Source: an uncultured Coriobacteriaceae bacterium
GTDB taxonomy: Bacteria; Actinomycetota; Coriobacteriia; Coriobacteriales; Coriobacteriaceae
Reading direction: 5' to 3'
Length of the DNA stretch: 64,000 nucleotides
Assembly (NCBI GenBank): GCA_944321435.1
Contig: CALULH010000001.1
Location: forward strand, 1 to 64,000
Of the stretch, positions 8,454 to 16,833 are shown piece after piece; the first letter of the stretch is position 1; every line of letters begins with the position of its first letter. The position numbers and the translations under genes were made by a program. The notes below the pieces were generated by a model, which was not told the DNA's origin, did no database searches, and saw only the letters and a list, made by a program, of their open reading frames with translations.

Positions 8454-8870
8454 GCAGGTTGGGCGCTCGGCTGACTCTCGAATCCCCGTCCGCGTGCGGG
8501 GGCTTGGGCCGGAGTCTAGCTCTTGCTCAAACGGACGTGGATCCCTAACCGCACTTTCCCGGCGGTGCACCAGCTGGGCGGGTCATCTGCGATCTCGGGC
8601 TTCCGTTCTTTTGCGCGCCGGCGCTCGTCGGAGGGGGCGTCCCTTCCGGGGCCTGCATCCGGACGGACGCCTGTGCGTCGACCGTATGCGTGATGATCGT
8701 CATGCATCCTTCTCAGCCGCGCGCCGAGGTCCTTTGAACCCCTTGTCCAGTGGTTTTTCTAAAGCAAGGCAAGGTATCATGGGCAAAAACATCTGTCATT
8801 ACTTCGAGGTTTTGTCCTGACTGTTCTTCACGGCCTTGGTGAAGGTCATAAGCGGTGAGACGGGGGCATC
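8454..8870. other. Intergenic region, no recognised gene
   Basis: About 415 bases after the membrane-protein gene. A short hairpin, CCCCG-N-CGGGG, is visible near 8486-8503. A plus-strand frame of about 55 codons ends near 8737 but has no start with a ribosome site and resembles nothing I know. Part of a decayed gene is possible. Confidence 0.4.
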
Positions 8871-9290
8871 ATGGACGTTGATCGATTCTTGGAAGCGCAG
8901 GCGGGCGGCGTGTACGAGCGGGCGCTTGCCGAGCTGCGCGTCGGGCGCAAGCGGACGCACTGGATCTGGTTCATCTTCCCGCAGGTGAGGGGGCTTGGGC
9001 GCAGCCATATGGCGGACTACTACGGCATCGGCATCCGCACCGAGCTCGAGGCCTACGCTGCCAACCAAACGCTCATGAGCCGCTTGACAACGTGTGCGCA
9101 AGCCCTGCTCGACACGGGCGAAACGGACCCGGAGCGCGTGCTCGGCCCAATCGACGCGCTCAAGGTGCGTTCGTCCATGACGCTATTTGAGCTCGTCAGC
9201 TCCGATCCCGTCTTCGCCCAGGTACTCGATCAGTTTTACCACGGCGAGCGGGACCAGCGCACGCTCGACATCGTCGCGCTGTGGGGCTGA
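8871..9290 (+). CDS. DUF1810 family protein
   Basis: The 139 residues match the DUF1810 (calpastatin-like) family: RFLEAQAGGVYERALAELRVGRKRTHWIWFIFPQ is cut short here as RKRTHWIWFIFPQ near residues 27-40, then GLGRSHMADYYGI, and the late KVRSSMTLFELV. Length is normal for the family. Function is unknown; there is no signal peptide or membrane segment, so it should be cytosolic. It is probably transcribed alone, as no neighbour is close on the same strand. Confidence 0.85.
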   Translation: MDVDRFLEAQAGGVYERALAELRVGRKRTHWIWFIFPQVRGLGRSHMADYYGIGIRTELEAYAANQTLMSRLTTCAQALLDTGETDPERVLGPIDALKVRSSMTLFELVSSDPVFAQVLDQFYHGERDQRTLDIVALWG

Positions 9291-9423
9291 CGTTCATAAA
9301 GCCGCGCTATCTTCCTTATCGGCGCCCCGTCCTCACGTGCGTGTTTGCGTGTCCTGCCGGCACTCATGCAAGGGGAGGACAAACGGTCTTTTGCCCGGTG
9401 TTCTTGTTGCCTGCTTACACCCC

Positions 9424-10053
9424 TTAGCGCTCCGGCTCCTTGTCCAGTCGTACTCCGCTACGGTCAGCAAGCGAGGCAAAGTCGGGCCCCAACCACACGC
9501 GCGACTCTCCCGGTCCCAGCACCAGCGGCATACGGTTGTGCACGGGCGCAACGTCGGAGTTGGGTTCCGTGGTGACGATGGAAAGCCGACCGTCCTGCTG
9601 AATCCCTGCCAGCAAAAACGCCCGGACATGCCCTAAGCGAAACCGATATGGCCGCTTCACGGGTTTGCCGGTGCGCTCGCTGGCAACGCGCTCCGTGGCG
9701 TGGTTCTCGTAAAAGGCGCGCACCGGCACCAAGCAGCGGCCGTGAGCTATCGCCTCCGCCCACATGCCCCGGCCGTCCTCGTATTGCCGCAGCGCGGTTT
9801 CCAGCCGGGTGTTGAAGATCAGTCCCGGTTTGCCTTCGCGTGGGAACCCCCAAGTGAGCATAACGGTGGTGAGCTTATCGCCCGCCGAGTCCTCGGCGGG
9901 AACGTACGCGGGCACCTGCATACCGGGATAGGCGTCGTGCTCAGGGTCAAAGGGCTCGGGCCGTTCCGCTACGGTGGCACGTCCGGTTTTAGCCCGTGCG
10001 TCAAGCGCCCCTGCAGCCTCATCGAACGAAAGCGCGCACATCCGCATGCACAT
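9424..10053 (-). CDS. SOS response-associated peptidase (SRAP/YedK/HMCES family)
   Basis: The 209-residue protein starts MCMRMCALSF, which places the required Cys at position 2 after Met removal. SRAP proteins form a thiazolidine crosslink between Cys2 and abasic sites in single-stranded DNA and so protect them. The other conserved residues are present: Asn81 (FNTRLET), Glu116 (AFYEN) and His172 (PVHNRMP). The start at 10053 is chosen because AAGGAG lies 7 nt upstream and because it exposes Cys2; an in-frame ATG at 10071 would bury it. The usual FYEW is FYEN here. Transcribed alone on the minus strand. Confidence 0.88.
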   Translation of the reverse strand: MCMRMCALSFDEAAGALDARAKTGRATVAERPEPFDPEHDAYPGMQVPAYVPAEDSAGDKLTTVMLTWGFPREGKPGLIFNTRLETALRQYEDGRGMWAEAIAHGRCLVPVRAFYENHATERVASERTGKPVKRPYRFRLGHVRAFLLAGIQQDGRLSIVTTEPNSDVAPVHNRMPLVLGPGESRVWLGPDFASLADRSGVRLDKEPER

Positions 10054-10197
10054 GGTTTGTCTCCTTCTCAATAGGTCTCGGTGTCACCGCCGCCAACGTT
10101 TTTTCTCACGTGCGTGCACGGTCACATCCACCGCATTGCAAGTTCTGTGTACGATCAAGGTGTCTGTGCTAGCAGGTCACACCGGCAGGGGACTTTT

Positions 10198-10530
10198 CTA
10201 CAGCCGGTGCTCGTCGCCCCAGGCGCACATGGCGTCTAAGATGGGGATGAGCGAGCGGCCGCGCTCGGTCAGGCTGTACTCAACCTTGGGCGGGATCTGC
10301 GGGTACTCCTCGCGGTGCACCAGCTGGTCGGCTTCCAGCTGCTTCAGGGTTGCGGAGAGCGTTTTGTACGAGATGCCACCAATGTAGCGCTGCATCTCAT
10401 TGAACCGTACCACGCCGAACTCCATGAGCGTGTAGAGAATGGTCATCTTGTACTTGCCGTTGATGAGCGAAAGCGTGTAGCTGAAGCCCGTCTCGCCCAG
10501 GTTTTCGTTGCCGATGCACCGTTCTGCCAT
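10198..10530 (-). CDS. HxlR-family transcriptional regulator
   Basis: The 110-residue protein is a single HxlR-type winged helix with the family pattern GKYKMTILYTLMEFGVVRF at about 25-43, GISYKTLSATLKQLEADQLV (52-71), and YPQIPPKVEYSLTERGRSL near the end. HxlR proteins often control an adjacent redox or flavin enzyme. Here a flavodoxin-fold oxidoreductase gene lies on the other strand, across a structured 600-base gap. A near N-terminal Cys (residue 5) could be a redox sensor, but this is only a possibility. Confidence 0.88.
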   Translation of the reverse strand: MAERCIGNENLGETGFSYTLSLINGKYKMTILYTLMEFGVVRFNEMQRYIGGISYKTLSATLKQLEADQLVHREEYPQIPPKVEYSLTERGRSLIPILDAMCAWGDEHRL

Positions 10531-10557
10531 GCTATGCGCTCCTGACCGCTTTCCTAA

Positions 10558-10572
10558 AGGTAAGTGTTACCT
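10558..10572. promoter_or_regulatory. Possible HxlR operator GGTAA-N3-TTACC
   Basis: A short dyad with 5-bp arms lies about 30 bases upstream of the HxlR start codon. Related words occur further right: GGTACTTACC near 10909 and AAGGTAAGCAC near 10974. Autoregulation is an inference. Confidence 0.35.
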
Positions 10573-10630
10573 ATCGTTACTCATACTATAACCGCTACAT
10601 TGGAGCAGAGAAAACGCGCCGCCGCATCGC

Positions 10631-10779
10631 CCTTCGGCCTTAGATTGCATTCGTGGCTCATTTCGCGAAAAAGTGGCGATTATTTGTGCCCGCTGGGGTG
10701 GGCGGACCTCACCCGATAGAGCGGGTAAAAGCACCTACTTTTCGCGAAACGGGGCACAAAATCAATCTAAGGTCGAAGG
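10631..10779. repeat. Fold-back element with 17-bp inverted repeat and two TTTCGCGAAA palindromes
   Basis: CCTTCGGCCTTAGATTG (10631-10647) pairs with CAATCTAAGGTCGAAGG (10763-10779) over 17 positions with one G-U. Inside are two copies of the perfect palindrome TTTCGCGAAA (10661-10670 and 10740-10749), TTTGTGCCC with its complement GGGCACAAA, and a central GGGTG/CACCC hairpin. There is no plausible coding frame. It could be a small non-autonomous mobile element, a structured RNA or a regulator-binding cluster. Confidence 0.55.
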
Positions 10780-10966
10780 CGGGTCTCCCGCAACAGGCGG
10801 GGCTTCCTTTCCAAAGCCGCGACAGTGGGGCGCAAAGCCCGGTCAAGCATCTTCTAGATTACGTTCCCGCCTTTCCTGCGCAGAAAAGGTTCAACACCCG
10901 CACGCAGCGGTACTTACCTCACGTTTCCCTGCTGTTCGTGCGGCCAGATTGCTTGCGCTCCCAAGC

Positions 10967-11059
10967 TTTCTCAAAGGTAAGCACCCGTCCTGCACATCAG
11001 TACCGCACCTGCATGTGCGTACTTGCCGCTCTGCGCGCAAGTGCTTTACGTTTGAGAAA
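10967..11059. repeat. Second fold-back element before the oxidoreductase gene
   Basis: TTTCTCAAAGGTAAGCAC (10967-10984) pairs with GTGCTTTACGTTTGAGAAA (11041-11059) with one mismatch and one bulge. An inner AGTACCGCAC/GTGCGTACT hairpin lies between the arms. The distal arm ends 68 bases before the oxidoreductase start. A role in its expression, perhaps with HxlR, is possible. Confidence 0.5.
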
Positions 11060-11127
11060 AGCGAGGCGCGCCGGCCTCGCAGGTAGCGAAATGGCGCTCA
11101 GGCGTCGTAAACGAAAGGGGAGGACTC

Positions 11128-11673
11128 ATGGGCAAGAACATCGTGGTTATTACCGGTAGTCCGCGCAAAGGCGGGAACAGCTTCGCAATGACCGATGCGT
11201 TCGTCAAAGCTGCCGAGGAGCGCGGGCATACCGTCAAGCGGTTTGACGCCGCATTCATGAAGCTGGGCGGCTGCCATGCGTGCGAGACGTGCTACTCCAC
11301 GGGCAAGCCCTGCAGCTTCGACGACGACTTCAACACCATCGCCCCGGCTATCGGGGCGGCCGACGCGCTCGTGTTCTCGACCCCGGTGTACTGGTATTCC
11401 ATTCCTTCCCAGATCAAGGCGGTCATCGACCGCATCTACGCGCTGGTGATCGGCGGAAAGGACATCGCGGGCAAGGAAGTCGGGCTTATCGCCTGCTGCG
11501 AGGAGGAGGATCCCACCGTGCTCGACGGCGTGCGCGTTCCCATGGAGCGCACCTGCGCCCTCAACAAGTGGACCATGGTGGGCGAGGTGCTCGTACCGGG
11601 CGTCCTCAACAAGGGAGACATCGACAAGACCGATGGCTGCGCGCAAGCCGCAGCGCTGGCAGAGAAGTTCTAA
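11128..11673 (+). CDS. Flavodoxin-fold NAD(P)H-dependent oxidoreductase
   Basis: The 181-residue protein starts with the FMN-binding pattern VVITGSPRKGGNSFAMTDAF (residues 5-24), continues to GCHACETCYSTGKPCSFDDDF (about 49-69), and has FSTPVYWYSIPSQIKAVIDR (about 91-110). This matches NADPH-dependent FMN reductase/iron-sulfur flavoprotein-like enzymes. The cluster of four Cys is the site that would bind a 4Fe-4S group in iron-sulfur flavoproteins, although the spacing is not the canonical one. A strong GGGGAGGA site precedes the ATG. The substrate is unknown; control by the nearby HxlR regulator is likely. Confidence 0.82.
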   Translation: MGKNIVVITGSPRKGGNSFAMTDAFVKAAEERGHTVKRFDAAFMKLGGCHACETCYSTGKPCSFDDDFNTIAPAIGAADALVFSTPVYWYSIPSQIKAVIDRIYALVIGGKDIAGKEVGLIACCEEEDPTVLDGVRVPMERTCALNKWTMVGEVLVPGVLNKGDIDKTDGCAQAAALAEKF

Positions 11674-11817
11674 GGGCCCAAGCGCTCACGCTTTCGCTCA
11701 GGCGGGCGTTGGCGCCGGTACGCCACCTCCGCCCCAATGTCCCGCTCGATTCTCGGTCGCGGATGTCTGCGCAATGCCATAGACTGGTGGGGAGAAAAAC
11801 GCCGTGCGGCCGCGCGT

Positions 11818-11847
11818 CTTGCGGCGGGCCCCAACGGGCCCGCAAGG
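11818..11847 (+). promoter_or_regulatory. Strong hairpin in the polA leader
   Basis: GCGGGCCC (11824-11831) and GGGCCCGC (11836-11843) form an 8-bp stem with a CAAC loop, extended by CTTG/CAAG. It ends 30 bases before the polA ATG and has no following T-run, so it looks like a leader structure and not a terminator. Confidence 0.4.
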
Positions 11848-11877
11848 CGCCGGCCGGGAGATACGAGGTGCCCGCCT

Positions 11878-14643
11878 ATGTCCGAAACGCCCGAGAACAC
11901 CACCGTCGCCGACACCGCGCCCGAGCCTGCGGAGCTCACCATGCAGCAGGAGGCCGCTCCCGCCCCGGGTGCCGAGCCCGCAGCCGAGGACGCCCCGCGC
12001 AAGGTCATCGCCGTCATCGACGGCAACTCGCTCATGCACCGCGCCTACCACGGCGTGCCGCCCACCATGAACGCACCGGACGGCCGCCCTACCAACGCGG
12101 TGTTCGGCTTCCTCAACATGTTCCTCAAGCTCGTGGACGCCTTCCACCCCGACGGCATCGTGTGCGCCTTCGACAAGGGCAAACCGCGCGTGCGCATGGA
12201 GATGCTGCCCCAGTACAAGGCCCAGCGCAAGCCCATGGACCAAGAGCTGCGCGTGCAGTTTCCCATGATCCACGAGCTGCTGGCCGCCCTCAACGTGCCC
12301 GTAGAGGAGTGCGAGGGCTGGGAGGGCGACGACATCCTGGGCACCTTGGGTACCCAGGGCGAGGCCGCCGGCTACGACATGTACCTCGTCACCGGCGACC
12401 GCGACATGTACCAGCTGGCCACCGACCACATCAAGATCGTGGGCACCAAAAAGGGCCTCTCCGAGGTCAAGATCGTCACCCCCGAGGAGGTCGTCGAGGC
12501 CTACAACGGCGTCACGGCCGACCTTATCCCCGACTTCTACGGTCTCAAGGGCGACACCTCCGACAACATTCCCGGCGTGCCGGGCGTCGGCCCCAAGAAG
12601 GCCGCCGCGCTTATCACCCAGTACGGCAGCCTGGAGGGCGTGATCGCGCACGCCGACGAGGTCAAGGGCAAGATGGGCGAGAACCTCCGCGCCCACATAG
12701 ACGACGCGCGCACCTCCAAGCAGGTGGCCATCATCCGCAAGGACGCCCCGGTGAGCTGCGACTTCGACGCCGTGCGCTTCCCGGACTTCAACCCCGACGA
12801 GGTGCGCGCCGCCTTCGGCGCCCTTGGCATCACTTCCATGATGGCGCGCTTCCTGGCGCTGGGCGACGCCGCCGCGGGCGGCGCCCCCTCGGCGGCCACC
12901 ACGCTGCAGATGCCCCCCGAGCTTGCGGGCGAGGACGCCCGCGCCGAGCTTGCCCGCGCAGTCGGGGCGGGGGAGTGGGTCTCCTGCGTGATCGACGACG
13001 ACAAGGAGGAAGGCGCGCTCTTCGGCATCACGCACCTGCTGTGGGCGGTAACGGGGGAAAACCTGCTGCGCTTCGAGGGCGAGGACATCGCCCAGGCGCT
13101 CGAGCTGCTCTTCGCCAAGGGCCGCGTGGTCTCGCCCGACGTGAAGGCCCTTATGCACGAGGTGTGCCCGGTCGACTCGGCCGAGCCCGCCGCGCTCGAC
13201 CCGCTGGCGGTGGACCCCGCCCGCATCTTCGACACCACGGTGGCGGCCTACCTCTTGGACTCCATCCGCACGAGCTTCGACGACGCCTACATCGCCGAGA
13301 ACTACCTCCACGTGATGCTGCCCGAGAAGGGCGAAAAGCTCTCGCCTGCGGCGCGCTCGGCGGCGGTGGCCCGCGCGGCGCACGAGCCCTTGGTGCGCGC
13401 GCTCGAGGGCGACGGCAGCCTGGCCGTCATGGACGAGCTCGAGATGCCGCTCGTGCCGGTGCTCGTTCTCATGGAGCGCAACGGCATGCTGGTTGACCCC
13501 GATCGCCTGCAGAGCCTGTCCGCGGGCCTTGCCGCCGACATCGCCGCGCTCGAGTCCCGCATCCACGAGCTCGCGGGCGAGAACTTCAACATCGCGAGCC
13601 CCATGCAGCTCTCCCATGTGCTCTTCGACGTGATGGGGCTGCCCACCGCCGGCCTCAAGAAGACGCACCGCGGCTACTACTCGACCAACGCGCGCGTGCT
13701 CGAGGAGCTGGCGCAGGACCATGAGATCGTCCGCCTCATCCTCGAGTACCGCGAGAAGGCGAAGATCAAGAGCACCTACCTGGACACGCTGGGCGGGCTC
13801 CGCCGCCAGGACGGCCGCGTGCACACCACCTTCAACCAGACGGTCACCGCCACCGGGCGCCTGTCGTCGTCCAACCCCAACCTGCAGAACATCCCCACGC
13901 GCTCCGAGCTGGGGCGCACGGTGCGCACCGCCTTCTCTGCTGGCGAGGGCAACCTCTTCGTTGCGGTGGACTACAGCCAGATCGAGCTTAGGCTGCTTGC
14001 GCATCTTTCCGGCGACGAGCACCTGGTCCGCGCGTTCAACGAGGGCGAGGACTTCCACGCCGAGACCGCCTCGCGCGTGTTCGGCGTGCCGGTAGACGAG
14101 GTCACCCCGCAGCTGCGTAGTCGCGCCAAGGCGGTGAACTTCGGCATCGTCTACGGTCAGCAGGCCTACGGCCTCTCGCAGTCCCTCGGCATTCCCATGG
14201 CCGAGGCGCGCCAGATGATCGACCGTTACTTCGAGGTCTACCCGGGCGTGCGCCGCTACTTGGACCAGACGGTGGCCGAGGCGCGCCGCACCGGTTACGC
14301 CACCACCATGTTCGGCCGCAAGCGCCCCATCCCCGAGATCCGCGCCAAGAACCCCTCGCAGCGCGGCTTCGGCGAGCGCACGGCTATGAACCACCCCATG
14401 CAGGGGTCGGCCGCCGACATCATCAAGCTTGCCATGATCCAGGTGCCGCGCCGCTTGCGCGAGGCGGGGCTCTCGGCGCACCTTATCCTGCAGATCCACG
14501 ACGAGCTGGACTTCGAGTGCGCGCCCGGCGAGGTCGACGCTCTTATCGAGCTCGTGCGCGACACCATGGAGCACGTGGTTGAGCTCAAGGTGCCGCTGAT
14601 TGCCGAGGCTTCCACGGGTATCACGTGGGCCGACGCCAAGTAG
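11878..14643 (+). CDS. polA: DNA polymerase I
   Basis: The 921-residue protein acts in Okazaki-fragment maturation and excision repair. The 5'-3' exonuclease domain occupies about 40-330 (VIAVIDGNSLMHRAYHG, then GWEGDDILGTL and GDTSDNIPGVPGVGPKKA). The polymerase palm carries motif A DYSQIELR (about 698), motif B RSRAKAVNFGIVYG (about 747) and motif C QIHDELDFE (about 872). The middle domain lacks the DxE and other acidic residues of a 3'-5' proofreading site, as in Taq-like enzymes. The ATG at 11878 is chosen because GAGGTG lies 7 nt upstream; an earlier in-frame ATG would add 47 unconserved residues. The first 40 residues are acidic and Ala/Pro-rich. Confidence 0.95.
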   Translation: MSETPENTTVADTAPEPAELTMQQEAAPAPGAEPAAEDAPRKVIAVIDGNSLMHRAYHGVPPTMNAPDGRPTNAVFGFLNMFLKLVDAFHPDGIVCAFDKGKPRVRMEMLPQYKAQRKPMDQELRVQFPMIHELLAALNVPVEECEGWEGDDILGTLGTQGEAAGYDMYLVTGDRDMYQLATDHIKIVGTKKGLSEVKIVTPEEVVEAYNGVTADLIPDFYGLKGDTSDNIPGVPGVGPKKAAALITQYGSLEGVIAHADEVKGKMGENLRAHIDDARTSKQVAIIRKDAPVSCDFDAVRFPDFNPDEVRAAFGALGITSMMARFLALGDAAAGGAPSAATTLQMPPELAGEDARAELARAVGAGEWVSCVIDDDKEEGALFGITHLLWAVTGENLLRFEGEDIAQALELLFAKGRVVSPDVKALMHEVCPVDSAEPAALDPLAVDPARIFDTTVAAYLLDSIRTSFDDAYIAENYLHVMLPEKGEKLSPAARSAAVARAAHEPLVRALEGDGSLAVMDELEMPLVPVLVLMERNGMLVDPDRLQSLSAGLAADIAALESRIHELAGENFNIASPMQLSHVLFDVMGLPTAGLKKTHRGYYSTNARVLEELAQDHEIVRLILEYREKAKIKSTYLDTLGGLRRQDGRVHTTFNQTVTATGRLSSSNPNLQNIPTRSELGRTVRTAFSAGEGNLFVAVDYSQIELRLLAHLSGDEHLVRAFNEGEDFHAETASRVFGVPVDEVTPQLRSRAKAVNFGIVYGQQAYGLSQSLGIPMAEARQMIDRYFEVYPGVRRYLDQTVAEARRTGYATTMFGRKRPIPEIRAKNPSQRGFGERTAMNHPMQGSAADIIKLAMIQVPRRLREAGLSAHLILQIHDELDFECAPGEVDALIELVRDTMEHVVELKVPLIAEASTGITWADAK

Positions 14644-14674
14644 GGCCGACACTGCGGCCGCCCTTTCCATCGTT

Positions 14675-14787
14675 CCTGTTGTTTTCGGTCGCCCCGTTAA
14701 GTATGCCAGAATGGTAGTAATTGCCTGACCTGCGGAAACGCCGCGGGGCGACGCCCTGCTACTCGGGAGACACCCCAAAACAACAGG
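14675..14787. repeat. Inverted repeat enclosing a roughly 90-base loop
   Basis: CCTGTTGTTTT (14675-14685) is perfectly complementary to AAAACAACAGG (14777-14787). The loop contains further short stems. The arms lie just after polA. It may be the closing helix of a small structured RNA; it does not match the signal recognition particle RNA, tmRNA or a riboswitch that I know. Confidence 0.4.
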
Positions 14788-14799
14788 GAAGATGCGCAG

Positions 14800-15140
14800 G
14801 GGCGGCGATCTTGGCGCGGACACGCTGCGGCGCCCGCGCCTCTCGCCCGATCGGAGGCGATTCCGCGCCGTTCAGCACGCGCGGAGAGCTCGTTTGCCCC
14901 GCCGGTTGTACTATATCTAGTGCGCTATGACGTCGTCTTTCCCCTGGAGTCCCACCGCGTCCCCGTTTCGCACATCCGTTCGTGGAAACGCCCGATTACG
15001 TGCGGTCTTCATGAGTTGCCGACAAAGCCGGCATTTCGCTTCACCCTCTAGTTGAGGTTGAGGCTTCGCGCAATACATGGCGCACATGCCCCCACTCAGC
15101 ACAACATCTTGTGTCTGCCGGGTTCCGGTGGGATGAAGTG
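14800..15140. other. Long leader region before mraZ
   Basis: About 340 bases with no credible coding frame. It contains the doublet TAGTTGAGGTTGAGG (15049-15063), a version of which recurs upstream of ftsZ. A TACTAT word near 14909 could be a -10 box. Confidence 0.35.
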
Positions 15141-15146
15141 TAGCTT

Positions 15147-15224
15147 TGGGGTGGGGAAGAAAGTAGTTCTGTGGGGGAAAAAGTCAAAAATAGGGTCAAG
15201 AAAGCAACCCAAAGGGGCTAATAT
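15147..15224 (+). promoter_or_regulatory. Probable MraZ-controlled promoter of the dcw cluster
   Basis: TGGG words lie at 15147, 15152 and 15172, the last two 20 bp apart, which is two helical turns. MraZ is known to bind phased TGGG repeats upstream of its own gene. A TAATAT -10 candidate is at 15219-15224, 68 bases before the mraZ GTG. The -35 is weak, which would suit a regulated promoter. Confidence 0.5.
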
Positions 15225-15291
15225 AGAAGCCGTCGACACGCGGGGTGGCTCCCCGATACACGCCTTCCGAGAAGCCTAAGGGGGTGCAGCA

Positions 15292-15723
15292 GTGAAGTTT
15301 TCCGGTACCTACGATCGAAACCTCGATGCCAAGGGCCGACTCTCCCTGCCGGCAACCCTGCGCAAGCAGCTTCCCGACCGCGTGTACGTGCTGCCCGCTC
15401 CCGACGCCGACGCTCTGTACGTGTTCACCGAGGAGGCCTTCGGTGACTGGGTGGACTCCGTGTTCCAGGCCCGTGGGGGCTACGACCCCACCAAGCAGGA
15501 GCACATCCTGGTAAGGCGAGCGCTGTACGCTGCGGCAACCACACTTGAAATAGACTCCGCCGCGCGTATCAGCCTCCCCGAGGACGCCCGTACGGCCAAG
15601 CACCTCAAGCGCGAGGTCACGGTCGTGGGCAACGAGGACCGCCTCGAGGTCTGGGACCGCGAGACGTTCGCCTCCTTCAACCAGGGCACCGCCGACATCC
15701 TTGCGAGCTTCTTCGCGAACTAG
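15292..15723 (+). CDS. mraZ: Transcriptional regulator MraZ
   Basis: The 143-residue protein shows two AbrB-like repeats: SGTYDRNLDAKGRLSLPATLR (first words SGTYDRNLDAKGR at about 3-15) and LEIDSAARISLPEDAR near 86-101. The second copy of the DxxGRxxxP pattern is slightly altered to DSAARISLP. MraZ binds TGGG repeats upstream of the dcw operon and represses it. The GTG start has AGGGGG upstream. It is the first gene of the cluster and is 15 bases from rsmH. Confidence 0.93.
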   Translation: MKFSGTYDRNLDAKGRLSLPATLRKQLPDRVYVLPAPDADALYVFTEEAFGDWVDSVFQARGGYDPTKQEHILVRRALYAAATTLEIDSAARISLPEDARTAKHLKREVTVVGNEDRLEVWDRETFASFNQGTADILASFFAN

Positions 15724-15738
15724 GGAAGGGGAGCGCAC

Positions 15739-16713
15739 ATGGCGAGCACGCAGGAGCACTTGACAACCGCATCTTTCCGGCACGAACCCGTCATGCTCGA
15801 GGAAGTGCTCTCGAGCCTCGACCTTGCCCCCGGCGACGTGGTGTGCGATTGCACGCTCGGCGGCGCGGGACATTCGGTCAGGATGGCGGCGCAGATAGGC
15901 GAGGAGGGCCTGCTGTTGGGGATCGACCAGGACCCCATGGCGCTCAGAGCTGCATCCGCCCGTCTTGACCGCGAGGCTCCGGGCACGCCGCACAAGCTCC
16001 TGAAGGGCAACTTCGGGGACTTGGACGAGCTGCTTTGCAAGGCCGAGGTGCCCGGGGTCGACGCGTTCCTCTTCGACCTGGGAATCTCGAGCCCCCAAGT
16101 AGACATCCCGGGCAGGGGCTTCTCGTACCACGAGGACGCCCCCTTGGATATGCGTATGGACGACGAGGAAAACACCTTAACCGCAGCCGAGGTCATCAAC
16201 ACCTACACCGAAGCCGACCTCACTCGCGTCCTGCGCACCTACGGCGAGGAGAAGTACGCGGCCCGCATCGCGCGCGAGATCGTGCGGCGCCGGGAAAGCG
16301 AGCCTATCGCCACGACCGGCCAGCTGGTGGAAGCCGTGAAGGCGGGTATTCCCGCCGCGGCGCGCCGACACGGGGGTCACCCCGCAAAGCGCAGCTTCCA
16401 GGCCATCCGCATCGAGGTGAACCACGAGCTCGACGTGCTCGAGCGCGGGCTCGAGGCGGCCGTCCGATGGCTCAACCCGGGCGGGCGCATCTGCGTCATC
16501 TCGTACCACTCGCTCGAGGACCGCATCGTCAAGCGCGCCTTCCAGGACATGAGCCAGGGATGCACGTGCCCACCGGACCTGCCCGTTTGCGTATGCGGGC
16601 ACCATCCGGTGCTGAAAGCGGTCACCCGAAAGCCGCTCACCGCCTCGCCTGAGGAGGTCGAGCGCAATCCCCGCGCGCGGTCGGCGAAGACCCGCGTGGC
16701 CGAGAAGCTCTAA
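15739..16713 (+). CDS. rsmH: 16S rRNA (cytosine-1402-N4)-methyltransferase
   Basis: The 324-residue protein carries the RsmH/MraW signatures HEPVMLEEVLSSL (about 15-27), the SAM-binding VVCDCTLGGAGHSVRM (about 34-49), FDLGISSPQVD (112-122) and the late ISYHSLEDRIVKRAF. It methylates N4 of C1402 in 16S rRNA. The usual GhS motif is present as GAGHS. Start ATG with GGAAGGGGAG upstream. It is the second gene of the dcw cluster. Confidence 0.95.
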   Translation: MASTQEHLTTASFRHEPVMLEEVLSSLDLAPGDVVCDCTLGGAGHSVRMAAQIGEEGLLLGIDQDPMALRAASARLDREAPGTPHKLLKGNFGDLDELLCKAEVPGVDAFLFDLGISSPQVDIPGRGFSYHEDAPLDMRMDDEENTLTAAEVINTYTEADLTRVLRTYGEEKYAARIAREIVRRRESEPIATTGQLVEAVKAGIPAAARRHGGHPAKRSFQAIRIEVNHELDVLERGLEAAVRWLNPGGRICVISYHSLEDRIVKRAFQDMSQGCTCPPDLPVCVCGHHPVLKAVTRKPLTASPEEVERNPRARSAKTRVAEKL

Positions 16714-16833
16714 GCCCCGCCTGCCGGCCCCGAGCCGCGCGGATGCGGGCCGAGGCTTCGGAACAGACGAACGAGCGCGCCGGTCGCGGCGCGCTAGCAG
16801 GCAGCGATTCTCAAGGATACGGGGTTTCAGATC

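Noticed and set aside
8516..8737. Short frames on both strands in the gap before the DUF1810 gene
   Set aside because: Neither has a start with a ribosome site nor family resemblance.
14675..14787. Signal recognition particle RNA or 6S RNA
   Set aside because: The conserved GGAAGG-AGCAGC core of SRP RNA is absent and I see no 6S-like open-promoter bulge. Left as an unassigned inverted repeat.
11698..14823. A 1041-codon open frame on the minus strand opposite polA
   Set aside because: The plus strand encodes a complete polymerase with all motifs. Very high GC at third positions leaves few stops on the opposite strand, and the antisense product is low-complexity Arg/Val/His/Ala without any known domain.
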